Assembly: GCA_002315435.1 (NCBI GenBank)
Contig: DCFW01000040.1
Location: forward strand, 1 to 64,000
Length of the DNA stretch: 64,000 nucleotides
Origin: Bacteroidales bacterium UBA1794
Lineage (GTDB): Bacteria > Bacteroidota > Bacteroidia > Bacteroidales > Bacteroidaceae
Direction of reading: 5' to 3'
The translations under genes and the position numbers were made by a program. The notes beneath the pieces were generated by a model that was given only the letters and a program-made list of their open reading frames with translations, was not told where the DNA came from and ran no database searches. Positions 29,077-37,742 of the stretch are shown here, one piece after another. The first letter of the stretch is position 1, and the number at the start of each line of letters is the position of its first letter.

Positions 29077-30262
29077 GTGGACACATATATTGTGCATGGG
29101 ACTAATTGTTGCTATGGGCGTGCAATTAGGTGCATGCAGCAGCAAAAAAGAGAAGAAGGCTGAAACAAATCAGTCAGAGAGTGCAGAGCTGGAGGCAGAT
29201 CAGGACATTGTTGTCACTGAGAGACAAATGAAGACAGTGGGTATCCGCTTAGGGAAAATAGAGAAGCGCAGCCTCAGCAGCGTGGTGCGGGCAAATGGAG
29301 AATTAGGATTGGATCCACAGATGAAGGCTGATGTAAATTCTCTTGTGGGAGGTGTAATCAGGAAGATTCTGGTGATTGAAGGTAAGCATGTGTCGCGCGG
29401 ACAAACTGTGGCTTTGTTAGAGAATACGCAGATTGTGGAGTTGCAAAATAAGTACTTGGTTGCCATGCAAAATAGAAACTTGAAGCTGCAGGAATTTGCT
29501 CGTCAGCGTGAACTGTCAGTGAAGGGTGCCGGAACACAGAAATATTTGCAACAGGCCCAAGCCGATTATGCAATGGCAAAGGCAGAGGTAACCGGATTGA
29601 AGCAACAGTTGCGCCAGTTGGCAATCAATCCGCAAGCAGTAGCAGCCGGACGAATCACCACAATGATCCCTATAAAATCATCCATTGAAGGGAACATCAG
29701 CAAGATCAATGTAAGTATTGGTAGCTATGTGGACATACAAACTCCTATAATGAATGTAACCGACAACTCAAAAATCCATTGTGATTTCAAAGTCTTCGAG
29801 AAAGACATCAAATCCGTGCATATAGGACAGACTGTTGATATCATGCTTACCAATCAACCGAATGTAAAGCTCAAAGGTGTGATCTACGAGATGAACAAAT
29901 CATTTGAGAATGAGACCAAATCGATTATTGTGCATACACGAATCACCTCAAAGCATTCCATCACCTTGTTTCCTGGAATGTATGTAACGGGGTTGATTGA
30001 TGTAGGCGTAGGTTCGGTAAATGCAGTGCCTGACGATGCCATTGTTAAGATGGGAAGCAAATCGTATATATTCTATCTGGTAGACAAAAAAGTCGATGAG
30101 GGAAAAGCGAGCAATCATTTCAAACGGATGGAAGTAATCACCGGTACTCAAGGACTGGGATATACGCAAATATCTACATTAGGAGTTCTGCCCCCGTCTA
30201 CAGTGATTATCAAGAACAATGCATTCTATCTAGCTTCGATGATGAGTAAAGATGAAGATTAA
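29063..30262 (+). CDS. RND efflux periplasmic adaptor (CusB/HlyD family lipoprotein)
   Basis: A 399-aa membrane-fusion protein. The lipoprotein signal ends LGAC (cysteine near residue 25), placing it on the periplasmic face. A barrel-sandwich half follows (SLVGGVIRKILVIEGKHVSRGQTVALLEN, ~93-120), then a helical hairpin (~125-185), the second lipoyl half (IKSSIEGNISKINVSIGSYVDIQTP), and beta-barrel/membrane-proximal domains. It would link the inner-membrane pump to an outer-membrane channel. It is complete, unlike the pump gene before it. No separate TolC gene follows; a terminator comes next. Confidence 0.9.
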   Translation: MKTNKWTHILCMGLIVAMGVQLGACSSKKEKKAETNQSESAELEADQDIVVTERQMKTVGIRLGKIEKRSLSSVVRANGELGLDPQMKADVNSLVGGVIRKILVIEGKHVSRGQTVALLENTQIVELQNKYLVAMQNRNLKLQEFARQRELSVKGAGTQKYLQQAQADYAMAKAEVTGLKQQLRQLAINPQAVAAGRITTMIPIKSSIEGNISKINVSIGSYVDIQTPIMNVTDNSKIHCDFKVFEKDIKSVHIGQTVDIMLTNQPNVKLKGVIYEMNKSFENETKSIIVHTRITSKHSITLFPGMYVTGLIDVGVGSVNAVPDDAIVKMGSKSYIFYLVDKKVDEGKASNHFKRMEVITGTQGLGYTQISTLGVLPPSTVIIKNNAFYLASMMSKDED

Positions 30263-30311
30263 TAGATACTATCGAGTCGGATGTAAATGATCTGATTGTT
30301 GATAAAAGCAC

Positions 30312-30349
30312 GGCTGCCTCATACGCGAATTGAGGCAGCCTCTTTTTTT
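30312..30349 (+). terminator. Intrinsic terminator of the efflux operon
   Basis: A 10-bp stem GGCTGCCTCA / TGAGGCAGCC around a 9-nt loop, then TC and T7, about 50 nt beyond the adaptor stop. Confidence 0.85.
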
Positions 30350-30411
30350 ATAGGACAAATCAAAAAAATACAGCTTAGCTTTCTATGCGATCTACATTAG
30401 GTTTCTTTTCG

Positions 30412-30443
30412 TTTGCTGAATTGAAAAGATATTTCTACATTTG
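30412..30443 (+). promoter_or_regulatory. Promoter of the HU-family gene with overlapping dyad
   Basis: TTTG (30412-30415), 20-nt spacer, TACATTTG (30436-30443). The -7 box lies inside a perfect dyad TTTCTACA-TT-TGTAGAAA (30432-30449), a likely operator. The expected transcription start (~30448-30452) is at the edge of the 42-bp palindrome. Confidence 0.6.
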
Positions 30444-30452
30444 TAGAAAATG

Positions 30453-30494
30453 TTTCTTACCCAGGTGGAAAACGTTTTCCACCTGGGTAAGAAA
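30453..30494. repeat. Perfect 42-bp palindrome in 5' leader
   Basis: Two 21-bp arms (30453-30473 and 30474-30494) are exact reverse complements with no spacer; the core is GGAAAACGTTTTCC. A third, imperfect copy of the right arm follows at 30497-30514 (TTTCCACCAAGGTAAAAC). As RNA it would form a long hairpin at the 5' end of the HU-family mRNA; as DNA it could be a dimeric-protein operator. Confidence 0.8.
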
Positions 30495-30545
30495 TAATTT
30501 CCACCAAGGTAAAACAATGAAATATAAATATTAAAACAGATAATT

Positions 30546-31175
30546 ATGCCCATCAAGTTTGACATTTATCCTAATCCTCCGCGTAAAGAGGATACGGAGA
30601 GCCCCACCTATCATGCACGTATCATTGCCGATGGAATGGTTAGTGAGGATACTTTTGCCTCTGAGATAAGCAGAGCTTCTTCTCTTACGCCCGGCGATAT
30701 ATTAGCGGTACTCACTGAATTGCGTTCGAGCATGGTCACTCATCTACGTGAAGGCAAGCGCATACATCTTTCGGGAATCGGTTATTTTGAAATGGCCATT
30801 GACAGTCCTGATATAGAAAGCGATGCTCCTAACTTCCCAAGTAAGCGACTGAAGATAAAGACCGTGAAGTTTCAACCTGAGAAGGACTTGAAGCGTGACG
30901 TAAGTTATGGATTGGAGTTTGAACGGGTCAAGTATCTGAAACACTCAATTGCTCGTGACGAAAAAGAGGATATCTTATTGCTTCGTGATGCTTTTAAGAG
31001 CAATGATCGTTTGACTTCCAAGCAAATTACAGCTATATTAGGCTATACTCGAAGTAAGACCTACCGAGTGATGAACCAGTTGCGAAAGCAAAAAATGGTA
31101 GACGAATGTGGATTCAAAACGGCACATATATACAGTGCTACTCCTAAACTTTATGATGATCAAATAGAAGAATAA
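30546..31175 (+). CDS. HU-family DNA-binding protein with C-terminal winged helix
   Basis: A 209-aa protein. Residues ~1-125 match the Bacteroidetes HU-HIG type of HU/IHF-like domain (YHARIIADGMVSEDTFASEIS, LTPGDILAVLTELRSSMVTHLREGKRIHLSGIGYFEMAI). Residues ~140-200 look like a helix-turn-helix (LTSKQITAILGYTRSKTYRVMNQLRKQKMV). It is probably an architectural DNA-binding protein with added specificity, acting on the nucleoid or on specific promoters. It is expressed from its own promoter with a long palindrome in the leader. It could bind that dyad, but this is inference. Confidence 0.8.
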   Translation: MPIKFDIYPNPPRKEDTESPTYHARIIADGMVSEDTFASEISRASSLTPGDILAVLTELRSSMVTHLREGKRIHLSGIGYFEMAIDSPDIESDAPNFPSKRLKIKTVKFQPEKDLKRDVSYGLEFERVKYLKHSIARDEKEDILLLRDAFKSNDRLTSKQITAILGYTRSKTYRVMNQLRKQKMVDECGFKTAHIYSATPKLYDDQIEE

Positions 31176-31198
31176 CGGCGGCGCATTCGTGATAAAAT

Positions 31199-31245
31199 AA
31201 TAAAGACTCCATGAAAGGTACAAACCTCATCATGGAGTCTTTATT
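31199..31245. terminator. Bidirectional terminator between convergent genes
   Basis: A 16-bp stem AATAAAGACTCCATGA / TCATGGAGTCTTTATT with a 15-nt loop, between the HU-family gene and the convergent TonB-dependent receptor gene. Confidence 0.75.
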
Positions 31246-31273
31246 CTATGAATAATAGGAAGTGATGTTACGT

Positions 31274-34153
31274 TTACATCGGGCCTCCACCTCCGCCGGG
31301 GCCATCGCCTCCACCCATTCTTCCTCGTCCGCCAAATCCGCCCATAGGCATCATACGACGATTGGTGTTTCCTTTTTTACCCAGTGTGTTAAACTTCCAA
31401 ATGAAAGAGAGTGTACAGTAACTTCCCAGTGTGTTGTATCTGGTATCACTCATTGTTTGTGCTGTGACGGTTCTACTGATATTTGTTTGTTGATGTAATA
31501 TATCATTGATCTTGAATTGTAAACTAGCTGAATTGTTTTTCAAGAAACTCTTGGTCAATTGAGCATTCCATAGACATGAATTCTTGTCGGAACTGCCACT
31601 GTATCCTTGGCGGATGGTGTAATTGAGATCACTGGTTAGGAAAACACTCCAAGGAAATGTAATGTTCAGATCGTTGCCCAATGTATAATCCCATGTTTCT
31701 CTGTTGCTATTTGCTTGCTTGTTGTTATTAACCTTCCCATACGTGGCTCCACCTGATACGTTGAAGTCCAACCAATCGTTACGATAACCAAGCTTTAATG
31801 TTTGGCCTAAACTAAGATTGTGTGTGGTGCTTTTATCTCCTAATATAAAGTTCTCAGAATATGCTTTGCTGCCTGTGCTGTCATTTACACTTGTATATCC
31901 CACCTGATCGCTATATGAAGCAGACGTAAATGTATTCATTGTCACGGCATTGTCACTAGTGAGTGAGGTGTTGAATCCCATTCTACCATTTGCATTCCAA
32001 TTGCCGTTGACATTCACAATGTGTGATACTGTACCTCCGGTCTTGGTGATGTAAGTCATCTGTGAAGTAGTACCATTCTGTGTGTTTTCGAAGTCAAGCA
32101 TTCCCATAATACTACTTTGGCTTGATTGCATAAAGTTGTTGAACATTACACGTAACGTGTTGGTATAGGATGGCTTCAGTTCTGGGTTACCATATTGAAT
32201 ATTGAGTGAATCAGTGTTATCAATGATGGCCTGAAGGTTTGATACACTTGGCGCACTACTTTGTCCGCGGTAAGTGATTCTTAATTGTTTCATATTACTG
32301 AAACGATATCTGTATTCAAAGTTTGGCGAATAATTAAGTACGTTTTGTTTCAGTGGTTTATCCTTAGCATTTAATCCATAATAAGTAAATGTTTGTGATG
32401 ATTGAGGTTCAAGAGTGAATCCCACGTTGTATTGATAATTCTTTCGTATTGTACGAAGTGACAACCCTATTTGGTGAGTGGCGTATTTGTTGTAATACCC
32501 ATTTCCCAGTGATGCTTCTGCTTCGTTGGAGTATCCTGTATAGAGAGAATCATTAGCGCTGGTGTAAGTCAGTTTGTCCAACTTGTTGTATTGATAATTG
32601 TAACTATAACGGAATTGCAAATAACGTGCGTTGAATACAGGTTCGGAATAAGAGAATCCCAATTGATAGTTGTATCCGTGGCTGTTGTTATCCACATATC
32701 GATTCTGCAATGAAGTACTATCTTCCGTAAAGTATTTAATGTTGTTCAAAGAGTAAGTATCCGTATTCGAATTATTGTAACCATAACTTCCGAAGACAGA
32801 AACGTTACGTCCCTTTTTGTTGAGGCGACGCGTCAATTGAATGTTGCCGCTGGTCTGTAATGCATTTCCGTCAGAATTTGATCCTCCGACTTTATAGTTC
32901 ACTCCTTGTTCTGTCTTGCTTCCTACTACATAAGGAGATGCATCACTGTAAGTGCGCGAAGCAGATCCTGTGTTATTCTTTGTATCACTCCAAGTAAGTG
33001 TAGGGCGGAAGATTACACTTGTCATAGAATCCAGTTTCCATTCCAATCTGAAGTTTGCCCTAACTTCTTCTCTTTTACGCCTTGAAGTGCTTTGACTACT
33101 ATTATATGTAGAAGTATTTCCTAAGAATCTTTCAGTTGTTTGGTCACTAATGCCTTCACGATCTGTATATCCGTAACGAACGTCACCTCCTATACTTAGT
33201 TTACTATAATCGCGTGCAAAATCCATACCTAAGCTTTTCGTTGCATTCACTCCTTGTCCGGCACCGGTATCAAAGCTTCTTCCACCACCTCCGAATTCAG
33301 AGAATGCTTGGCTGTTTATATTGTTGGCGGTACCTACTAATGAGAATTGAGATTTATCAAGGAATCTGTTTGCATTTATCGTGCTTGCATATCTACTTTT
33401 ATTTCCGATACCGGCATTAATTTGACCAACCCAGCCATCTTTCATACCTTTCTTTACTTGAAGGTCCAGTACGGTTTCTTCGTTTCCGTCATCTATACCC
33501 GTCAAGCGTGTAAAGTCTGATTGCTTGTCATAAGCCTTGAGTTTATCAACCATATTGGCCGGTAAGTTTTTCATTGAAACTGTAGGGTCATCACTGAAGT
33601 ATTCTTTACCATCAACTAATATCTTTGTAACCTGTTTGCCGTTGATTGTTATTTTGCCCGTGTCGTCAACAATGGCTCCCGGCAACTTTTTCACTAAGGT
33701 CTCTAGCATTGATCCATCAGGTACCTTAAATGCAGCGGCATTGTACACAATGGTATCTTCTTTCACAACGACTTGTACTGCTCTGCCTGTGACAATAGCT
33801 CCCTTCAAAATAATATCACTTGGAGATAATGCTATTTTGCCTGTAGCAAAGTCTGATTTTAAAGGACTCAATTGAAAAGGAATCTTCTTACTTTTGTAAC
33901 CAATGAAGCTTACAACTGCAACATAGCGTCCATTCTTCAAATTATTAACAGAGAAAGTTCCTTTTGCATCGGTTGATACTCCTACAACAAAAGAACTGTC
34001 GGGTAGAGATAAGATTCTAATAGATGCATCTTCTATAGCTGCATTGTTTTTACTGTCGACAATCATCCCAGTGAACGATTTCGTCTCATTTTGTGCTTGT
34101 GCTACTGTAACACCAATTGTCAAAAGCACTAATAAAGTGAGGAGGTGTTTCAT
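31274..34153 (-). CDS. TonB-dependent outer-membrane beta-barrel protein
   Basis: A 959-aa outer-membrane protein. Signal peptide MKHLLTLLVLLTIGVTVAQAQ; carboxypeptidase-D-like/CNA-B-like domain at ~25-115 (SFTGMIVDSKNNAAIEDASIRIL); plug-like region at ~125-230 (VVKEDTIVYNAAAFKVPDGSMLETLVKKLPGAIVDDTGKITINGKQVTKILVDGKEYF). The remainder is a large beta-barrel with repeated Tyr/Asn/Ser-rich strands. It ends in an unusual Gly/Met/Arg-rich tail (GGFGGRGRMGGGDGPGGGGG) rather than a terminal aromatic barrel strand. It belongs to the SusC-unlike OMP_b-brl_3 type; there is no SusD partner nearby. Substrate unknown. Confidence 0.85.
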   Translation of the reverse strand: MKHLLTLLVLLTIGVTVAQAQNETKSFTGMIVDSKNNAAIEDASIRILSLPDSSFVVGVSTDAKGTFSVNNLKNGRYVAVVSFIGYKSKKIPFQLSPLKSDFATGKIALSPSDIILKGAIVTGRAVQVVVKEDTIVYNAAAFKVPDGSMLETLVKKLPGAIVDDTGKITINGKQVTKILVDGKEYFSDDPTVSMKNLPANMVDKLKAYDKQSDFTRLTGIDDGNEETVLDLQVKKGMKDGWVGQINAGIGNKSRYASTINANRFLDKSQFSLVGTANNINSQAFSEFGGGGRSFDTGAGQGVNATKSLGMDFARDYSKLSIGGDVRYGYTDREGISDQTTERFLGNTSTYNSSQSTSRRKREEVRANFRLEWKLDSMTSVIFRPTLTWSDTKNNTGSASRTYSDASPYVVGSKTEQGVNYKVGGSNSDGNALQTSGNIQLTRRLNKKGRNVSVFGSYGYNNSNTDTYSLNNIKYFTEDSTSLQNRYVDNNSHGYNYQLGFSYSEPVFNARYLQFRYSYNYQYNKLDKLTYTSANDSLYTGYSNEAEASLGNGYYNKYATHQIGLSLRTIRKNYQYNVGFTLEPQSSQTFTYYGLNAKDKPLKQNVLNYSPNFEYRYRFSNMKQLRITYRGQSSAPSVSNLQAIIDNTDSLNIQYGNPELKPSYTNTLRVMFNNFMQSSQSSIMGMLDFENTQNGTTSQMTYITKTGGTVSHIVNVNGNWNANGRMGFNTSLTSDNAVTMNTFTSASYSDQVGYTSVNDSTGSKAYSENFILGDKSTTHNLSLGQTLKLGYRNDWLDFNVSGGATYGKVNNNKQANSNRETWDYTLGNDLNITFPWSVFLTSDLNYTIRQGYSGSSDKNSCLWNAQLTKSFLKNNSASLQFKINDILHQQTNISRTVTAQTMSDTRYNTLGSYCTLSFIWKFNTLGKKGNTNRRMMPMGGFGGRGRMGGGDGPGGGGGPM

Positions 34154-34253
34154 TATATACGCTTATTTTATTGTTTTCATTTGTTTGGACCGTTATTATA
34201 TAAAAAGGTTTAAACATCTTAGTCGACAAATAACGCAAAATCATAGAGATTTA

Positions 34254-34284
34254 CTTGTTCGAAAAGATAAAATAAGTAATTTTG
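34254..34284 (+). promoter_or_regulatory. Promoter of aroB
   Basis: CTTG (34254-34257), 19-nt spacer, TAATTTTG (34277-34284), about 25 nt before the aroB start codon. Confidence 0.6.
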
Positions 34285-34309
34285 CAAGAAAGCTATAAAA
34301 CAATCAGAA

Positions 34310-35371
34310 ATGTCTAGACAGAAAGTAATTCTAAGTAAGGACTTTGCAAAAGATCTGCAAGAGGCTATAAACACACAGTCTTACGATAAACTATTCGTTC
34401 TTACTGATGAGCAAACCCATGAGTTTTGCCAACCATCCATACAAAATATTCTTGATGAATTAGAAGCACAGTCTATAACAATAGGTTCAACAGATTTAAA
34501 CAAGAATTTGGACTCTTTGGCTAAAGTGTGGACTGAGTTAGGGGCTAATGGAGCTTCTCGCCAGTCGTTACTTATAAATCTGGGAGGCGGAATGATTACG
34601 GATTTAGGTGGATTTGCAGCGTCTACATTTAAGAGAGGCATTAAATACATCAATGTACCGACTACTCTATTGTCTATGGTTGATGCTTCCGTTGGTGGCA
34701 AAACCGGTATAAATTTTAATGGATTAAAGAATGAAGTAGGAGTATTTAATCCGGCTTCGGTCGTGATTATTGAAACAGACTTTCTTCGCACGCTCAATCG
34801 TCAAAACTTATTGAGTGGTTATGGCGAGATGATCAAGCATGGCTTGATAAGCAATCAGAAGCATTGGGCAGAACTGTTGCAATTTGATTTCGAAAATCCT
34901 GAATATGATCATCTAAAGCAAATGGTCGGTGTGAGTGTAGCTGTTAAAGAAGACATAGTGGAGAAGGATCCTTTTGAACAAAACATACGAAAGGCATTGA
35001 ACTTTGGTCATACCGTAGGACATGCTTTTGAAAGTTTGAGCTTTATAGAGGACAGACCAGTACTTCATGGTTATGCTGTAGCGTGGGGTATGGTGTGTGA
35101 GCTTTATATGAGTGCCGTGAATGTTGGCTTCCCTCAAGACAAGTTGCGCCAGACAGTGGCCTATATAAAAGAGAACTATGGTTCGTTTCCTATTGATTGT
35201 AAGAAGTATGATCAACTATACGACTTAATGAAGCATGATAAGAAGAATGTGGGCGGAGTAATTAATTTTACCCTTCTAAAAGATATTGGTGATATTCAAA
35301 TAAATCAAACTGCATCGAAGGAGAGTATCTTCGAAATGTTTGATTTCTATCGTGAATGTATGGGGCTGTGA
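34310..35371 (+). CDS. aroB: 3-dehydroquinate synthase
   Basis: A 353-aa AroB, full length. It converts DAHP to 3-dehydroquinate in the shikimate pathway, with NAD and a divalent metal. Visible blocks: LLINLGGGMITDLGGFAASTFKRGIKYINVPTTLLSMVDASVGGKTGIN (NAD-binding and active-site lysine region, ~85-135), LSGYGEMIKHGLI (metal Glu, ~165), and NFGHTVGHAFE (metal His, ~228). It is the last chromosomal gene before the prophage integration site. Confidence 0.96.
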   Translation: MSRQKVILSKDFAKDLQEAINTQSYDKLFVLTDEQTHEFCQPSIQNILDELEAQSITIGSTDLNKNLDSLAKVWTELGANGASRQSLLINLGGGMITDLGGFAASTFKRGIKYINVPTTLLSMVDASVGGKTGINFNGLKNEVGVFNPASVVIIETDFLRTLNRQNLLSGYGEMIKHGLISNQKHWAELLQFDFENPEYDHLKQMVGVSVAVKEDIVEKDPFEQNIRKALNFGHTVGHAFESLSFIEDRPVLHGYAVAWGMVCELYMSAVNVGFPQDKLRQTVAYIKENYGSFPIDCKKYDQLYDLMKHDKKNVGGVINFTLLKDIGDIQINQTASKESIFEMFDFYRECMGL

Positions 35372-35414
35372 CTCAATGAATACGGCACTTTTATCGAAAA
35401 AAGTATCGTAAAGA

Positions 35415-35445
35415 TTTGGAATAAAAAAAAATAGCAGTACCTTTG
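35415..35445 (+). promoter_or_regulatory. Promoter of tRNA-Pro
   Basis: TTTG (35415-35418), 19-nt spacer, TACCTTTG (35438-35445): a full consensus match 10 nt before the tRNA. Confidence 0.75.
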
Positions 35446-35455
35446 TGCACGAATT

Positions 35456-35530
35456 CGGGATGTAGCTCAGCTCGGTTAGAGTACGCGTCTGGGGGGCGTG
35501 GGGTCGCAAGTTCAAATCCTGTCATCCCGA
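35456..35530 (+). tRNA. trnP: tRNA-Pro (GGG), probable prophage attachment site
   Basis: Acceptor CGGGATG / CATCCCG; D-stem GCTC / GAGT; anticodon loop CTGGGGG with anticodon GGG; T-arm GCAAG-TTCAAAT-CCTGT; discriminator A. The phage integrase gene begins about 95 nt downstream in the same direction, so the 3' half of this tRNA is the likely att core. The second att copy would lie beyond the window. Confidence 0.92.
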
Positions 35531-35645
35531 CTTTAAGGTGGTAAATAACTGAAAATGAGTTATTTACCACTAAATTTAAATGATAAAAATAATTGTATTG
35601 TACATTTGATGGTTAAAACGATGTTTGCTGCAAAACAAAATCAAA

Positions 35646-36860
35646 ATGTCAAGACAAAAATCAATTATCATTCTTCCTCGTCTTATAGACTTTGACGGGG
35701 ATACAACAAAACGCTGGTACATAGAATATTCATTGCGTGACCCTATTACAGGGGAAATGCACAGGTCTCGTGATTCTAAAGTCATGAATTCTATTGATGA
35801 TTTGGATGAGCGACGTGCATATTGTAATAAACGTGTAGAGGAACTTACTTTACAGGTTAAAAATGGCGATGTCAAAGCTTTAAGAAAGCCAATCGTCTAT
35901 GAAGATCAGCTTGAGTATTGCAATATTGCATCGATGTACGGTCGGCAACGTGTATCTAATATCACCGCAAGGACGTACTTATCAGAGTTTCTTGAGCGTA
36001 AAAAAAGTGAGGTAATTCACCACACATTTCAAACCTATACTTCAAAATTGCGGATATTCTGCTCGTGGCTTGATTTTCGTAAGTTAAGCGGAAACCATGT
36101 AAGTACTATTACTCAAGGGAATATTTGTGAGTTTTTTCATTATATCATGATTCAAAAAAAGGTAAGTAAGGTAACGGTATTGAAATACCGGCAAATTCTA
36201 TACAACTTTTTTAAGTATCTGCTAGTGTATAAGAAAGTCATACAGGTTAATCCTGTCTATGATATACCAAATGTCGGTGTAATAAAAGACGAAGCTCCTG
36301 TACCTATTCCGGAAAATATACGGAAATTACTACAGTCTTATATGATGCAGTATGACAGGCAGCTATGGCTAGTATGCATGATGCAATATTATTGTGCAAT
36401 TCGGCCCGGTCATGAACTGCGCTTGATGAAAGTAGGAGATATCAACTTTGACTCTCATGTAATAATCATTCGGCAGGAAATTGCAAAGAATCGACAAAAG
36501 GAAACGGTGGATATCCCCAATCAACTTTTAGAAATGATGGTAGATTTTTATCACTTAAACGATTATCCGGACGACTATTATGTCTTCTCTCAAGGTGGTA
36601 AGCCAGGTGTTGATCATCTTGGTAAAAATAATTTTAGGCTGAGATTTGATAAAATACGCGATAACATGAAACTACCTTCATATTACAAGCTGTATTCGTT
36701 TAAACATTCCGGTGCTGTAGCCTTGATTAATAGTGGATTTGGCACCTATGACCTGCAACGGCACTTTAGGCATAAGTCTATTGTGACGACTGAGCAATAT
36801 TTCAGAAAGAATCTAGGAGAGAAAAACGAGAAAATGATGAATGAGTTTCCTGATATCTAA
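35646..36860 (+). CDS. int: Phage tyrosine integrase
   Basis: A 404-aa tyrosine recombinase (the frame opens 7 codons earlier at 35625; MSRQKSIIILPR is the more natural start). There is an N-terminal arm-binding part, a core-binding SAM-like domain (~110-205), and the catalytic domain. Numbering from 35625: Arg I in AIRPGHELRL (R260), box II FKHSGA with H361, H383 in RHFRHKS, nucleophile Y392 in EQYFRK. The usual HxxR second arginine is replaced (HSGA). It lies next to tRNA-Pro in the same direction, the standard arrangement for tRNA-directed integration. A possible -7 box TACATTTG is at 35601-35608. Confidence 0.9.
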   Translation: MSRQKSIIILPRLIDFDGDTTKRWYIEYSLRDPITGEMHRSRDSKVMNSIDDLDERRAYCNKRVEELTLQVKNGDVKALRKPIVYEDQLEYCNIASMYGRQRVSNITARTYLSEFLERKKSEVIHHTFQTYTSKLRIFCSWLDFRKLSGNHVSTITQGNICEFFHYIMIQKKVSKVTVLKYRQILYNFFKYLLVYKKVIQVNPVYDIPNVGVIKDEAPVPIPENIRKLLQSYMMQYDRQLWLVCMMQYYCAIRPGHELRLMKVGDINFDSHVIIIRQEIAKNRQKETVDIPNQLLEMMVDFYHLNDYPDDYYVFSQGGKPGVDHLGKNNFRLRFDKIRDNMKLPSYYKLYSFKHSGAVALINSGFGTYDLQRHFRHKSIVTTEQYFRKNLGEKNEKMMNEFPDI

Positions 36861-36992
36861 AGTGCTTACTACATACAACGTAAGGTCAATATGCTTGTTA
36901 TAAGATATTTATGTTTGTATAAAGTGTTGTAACCGGATATGTCAAAAGCCGCTCTCAAATATAAATAGTTATAGTTTGTAGCTTTCAACAAT

Positions 36993-37038
36993 AAAAAAGG
37001 GCCATTTCACGATCACAATATAGGTCGGAAATGGTTCT
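36993..37038. terminator. Terminator between integrase and CBASS operon
   Basis: GGGCCATTTC ... GGAAATGGTTCTT, with a 7-bp core CCATTTC / GAAATGG and an A6 run at the left edge that reads as T6 on the minus strand. It suits termination of the minus-strand CBASS operon, and possibly of int. Confidence 0.55.
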
Positions 37039-37166
37039 TATGCTGTAAGGTATTGATCAAATGATAATCTGTAACTTTCGTCTTTCGGATTTATACTTTT
37101 GAAACACCCTCTTATATTTATTTCATAATTTTGATCAAATCCATGTGAATTGTTTGAACTGTATTA

Positions 37167-37742
37167 TCAAGTAATTCTCAATAACTGAGGCAAAAATCTA
37201 TCAATTTCTATATCAGACCAAGTAAATTCTTCATTACTATTGCCTGCTAATCCAAGTCCGGATTGTGTGTTTTTGTAATCTTTAGTTGTTGTTTCTGGAG
37301 CATTTTCTCCAATGGTACTGTATTGCTTTTGTAAACTGTCTTTTTTTATTCTCAAGTCAGATTCGGATGAAAAACCTGACATAATATCTTCAATAAGATT
37401 CATATATTCATCCCTTAAAACTTTATATTTCTCTGCTACTGTTCTATGTTGACACATAATCAATGTTAAGTTTTCTTTATTGAGTAATTCCACAATTAAA
37501 GTAATTGCTGTAACAAGTAAACCTACATATGAAACTGTTTTAATACCAAAATTACAATTATTTTCAATACTAATTAATTGTAATATTAATAGTAAAAGGG
37601 TTGCAGATGCACAAGTTAAGACTGTAAAAGAAAAGATTTTTTTCCTTTTATTTATCCGTTTGTATGCTTTGTAATGGATATTATTCATAAATACTGATTG
37701 TGCAAAATAAAACCTCGTAATTGCCAATAATTTTTCATTCAT
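37167..37742 (-). CDS. SLATT-domain two-TM membrane effector (CBASS)
   Basis: A 191-aa membrane protein with two adjacent helices, TM1 at ~37-57 and TM2 at ~68-87. A charged helical stretch before them (residues 1-35) and a long helix after (HRTVAEKYKVLRDEYMNLIED) give the SLATT (SMODS-linked two-TM) architecture. In CBASS and related systems, SLATT proteins are predicted cyclic-nucleotide-gated pore effectors that depolarise the inner membrane to abort infection. It overlaps the E2-like gene by 4 nt (ATGA) and is last in a three-gene operon with a CD-NTase, which supports the role. The C-terminal ~60 residues have no motif I know. Confidence 0.75.
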   Translation of the reverse strand: MNEKLLAITRFYFAQSVFMNNIHYKAYKRINKRKKIFSFTVLTCASATLLLLILQLISIENNCNFGIKTVSYVGLLVTAITLIVELLNKENLTLIMCQHRTVAEKYKVLRDEYMNLIEDIMSGFSSESDLRIKKDSLQKQYSTIGENAPETTTKDYKNTQSGLGLAGNSNEEFTWSDIEIDRFLPQLLRIT

